A DNA stretch of 5,380 nt. It comes from CAMAXB01 sp964476565. GTDB lineage: Bacteria; Verrucomicrobiota; Verrucomicrobiia; Opitutales; Opitutaceae. The position numbers were made by a program, and so were the translations under genes. How positions within the stretch are numbered: the stretch's first letter is position 1; each line of letters starts with the position of its first letter. The stretch covers positions 1-5,380 of the forward strand of contig CAYZBG010000146.1 in the NCBI GenBank assembly GCA_964476565.1, in the 5' to 3' direction. Of the stretch, positions 5,368-5,380 are shown in pieces. A model generated the notes under the pieces. The model did not search any database. It had not been told where the DNA came from and saw only the letters and a program-made list of their open reading frames with translations.

Positions 5368-5380
5368 ACAACCGATGGAA

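Larger units (their letters stand above)
5218..5380 (-). promoter_or_regulatory. Gene-free leader of the T4SS operon
   Basis: These 163 bases hold no convincing gene. The one minus-strand open frame crossing them continues antiphase through the pilin and VirB3 genes and gives an Arg/His-rich protein with no family features. The region is the logical place for the operon promoter, but I see no confident -35/-10 pair. Its notable content is three inverted repeats (5262-5302, 5299-5325, 5348-5367). If an operon promoter lies here it is probably near or above 5325, which would place the two overlapping hairpins in the transcript leader. Confidence 0.4.

Noticed and set aside
4532..5371. Minus-strand open frame of 279 codons spanning the leader, pilin and VirB3 genes
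   Set aside because: It runs in another frame through two well-supported genes. Its product is Arg/His-rich low-complexity sequence, typical of a GC-rich shadow frame.
1..5380. tRNA, rRNA, CRISPR array, insertion sequence or att site
   Set aside because: I saw no array of direct repeats, transposase-like frame, terminal inverted repeats with duplications, or RNA gene signature. Coding sequence fills nearly the whole window.

Overview
The window is a stretch of a conjugative-type type IV secretion system (T4SS) operon. All six genes lie on the minus strand and read from high to low coordinates. The DNA is GC-rich with strong GC bias at third codon positions. A pilin with a Sec-type leader, a lipoprotein and a secreted VirB5/TrbJ-like protein together point to a diderm (Gram-negative) host. 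The cluster most likely sits on a plasmid or an integrative conjugative element. The sequence alone does not fix the phylum: the proteins are not close to the textbook RP4 Trb or Agrobacterium VirB sets, and no relaxase, integrase, replication gene or RNA gene is present to help.

Layout in transcription order. 5380-5218 is a gene-free leader of 163 bases with three inverted repeats, two of which overlap and cannot form together. 5217-4804 encodes a VirB2/TrbC-like prepilin. 4782-4177 encodes a VirB3/TrbD-like two-helix membrane protein with a long hydrophilic C-terminal tail. 4180-1478 encodes the VirB4/TrbE-family ATPase, 900 residues with a clear Walker A. 1473-814 encodes an unrecognised soluble acidic protein of 219 residues. 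793-299 encodes a small glycine-zipper lipoprotein. 302 to the window edge is the first 100 codons of a VirB5/TrbJ-like periplasmic protein. Coding is almost gapless. Two junctions are 4-base ATGA overlaps and the other three gaps are 21, 4 and 20 bases, so this is almost certainly one polycistronic message with translational coupling.

How the parts should work together (family knowledge): VirB2 subunits are cleaved, held in the inner membrane and assembled into the pilus. VirB3 and VirB4 form the inner-membrane/cytoplasmic engine that extracts pilin and powers assembly. VirB5/TrbJ proteins act in the periplasm or at the pilus tip. A small lipoprotein at this position is a candidate for a VirB7-like outer-membrane anchor or an exclusion protein. 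The 219-residue protein is the main unknown. No VirB11/TrbB ATPase gene lies immediately upstream of the pilin, unlike the trbB-trbC order of RP4. The core-complex genes (VirB8/9/10 type) and VirB6 are not in the window and may lie beyond coordinate 1.

The plus strand appears to carry no genes. Its long open frames are antisense to the genes above and none resembles a known protein.
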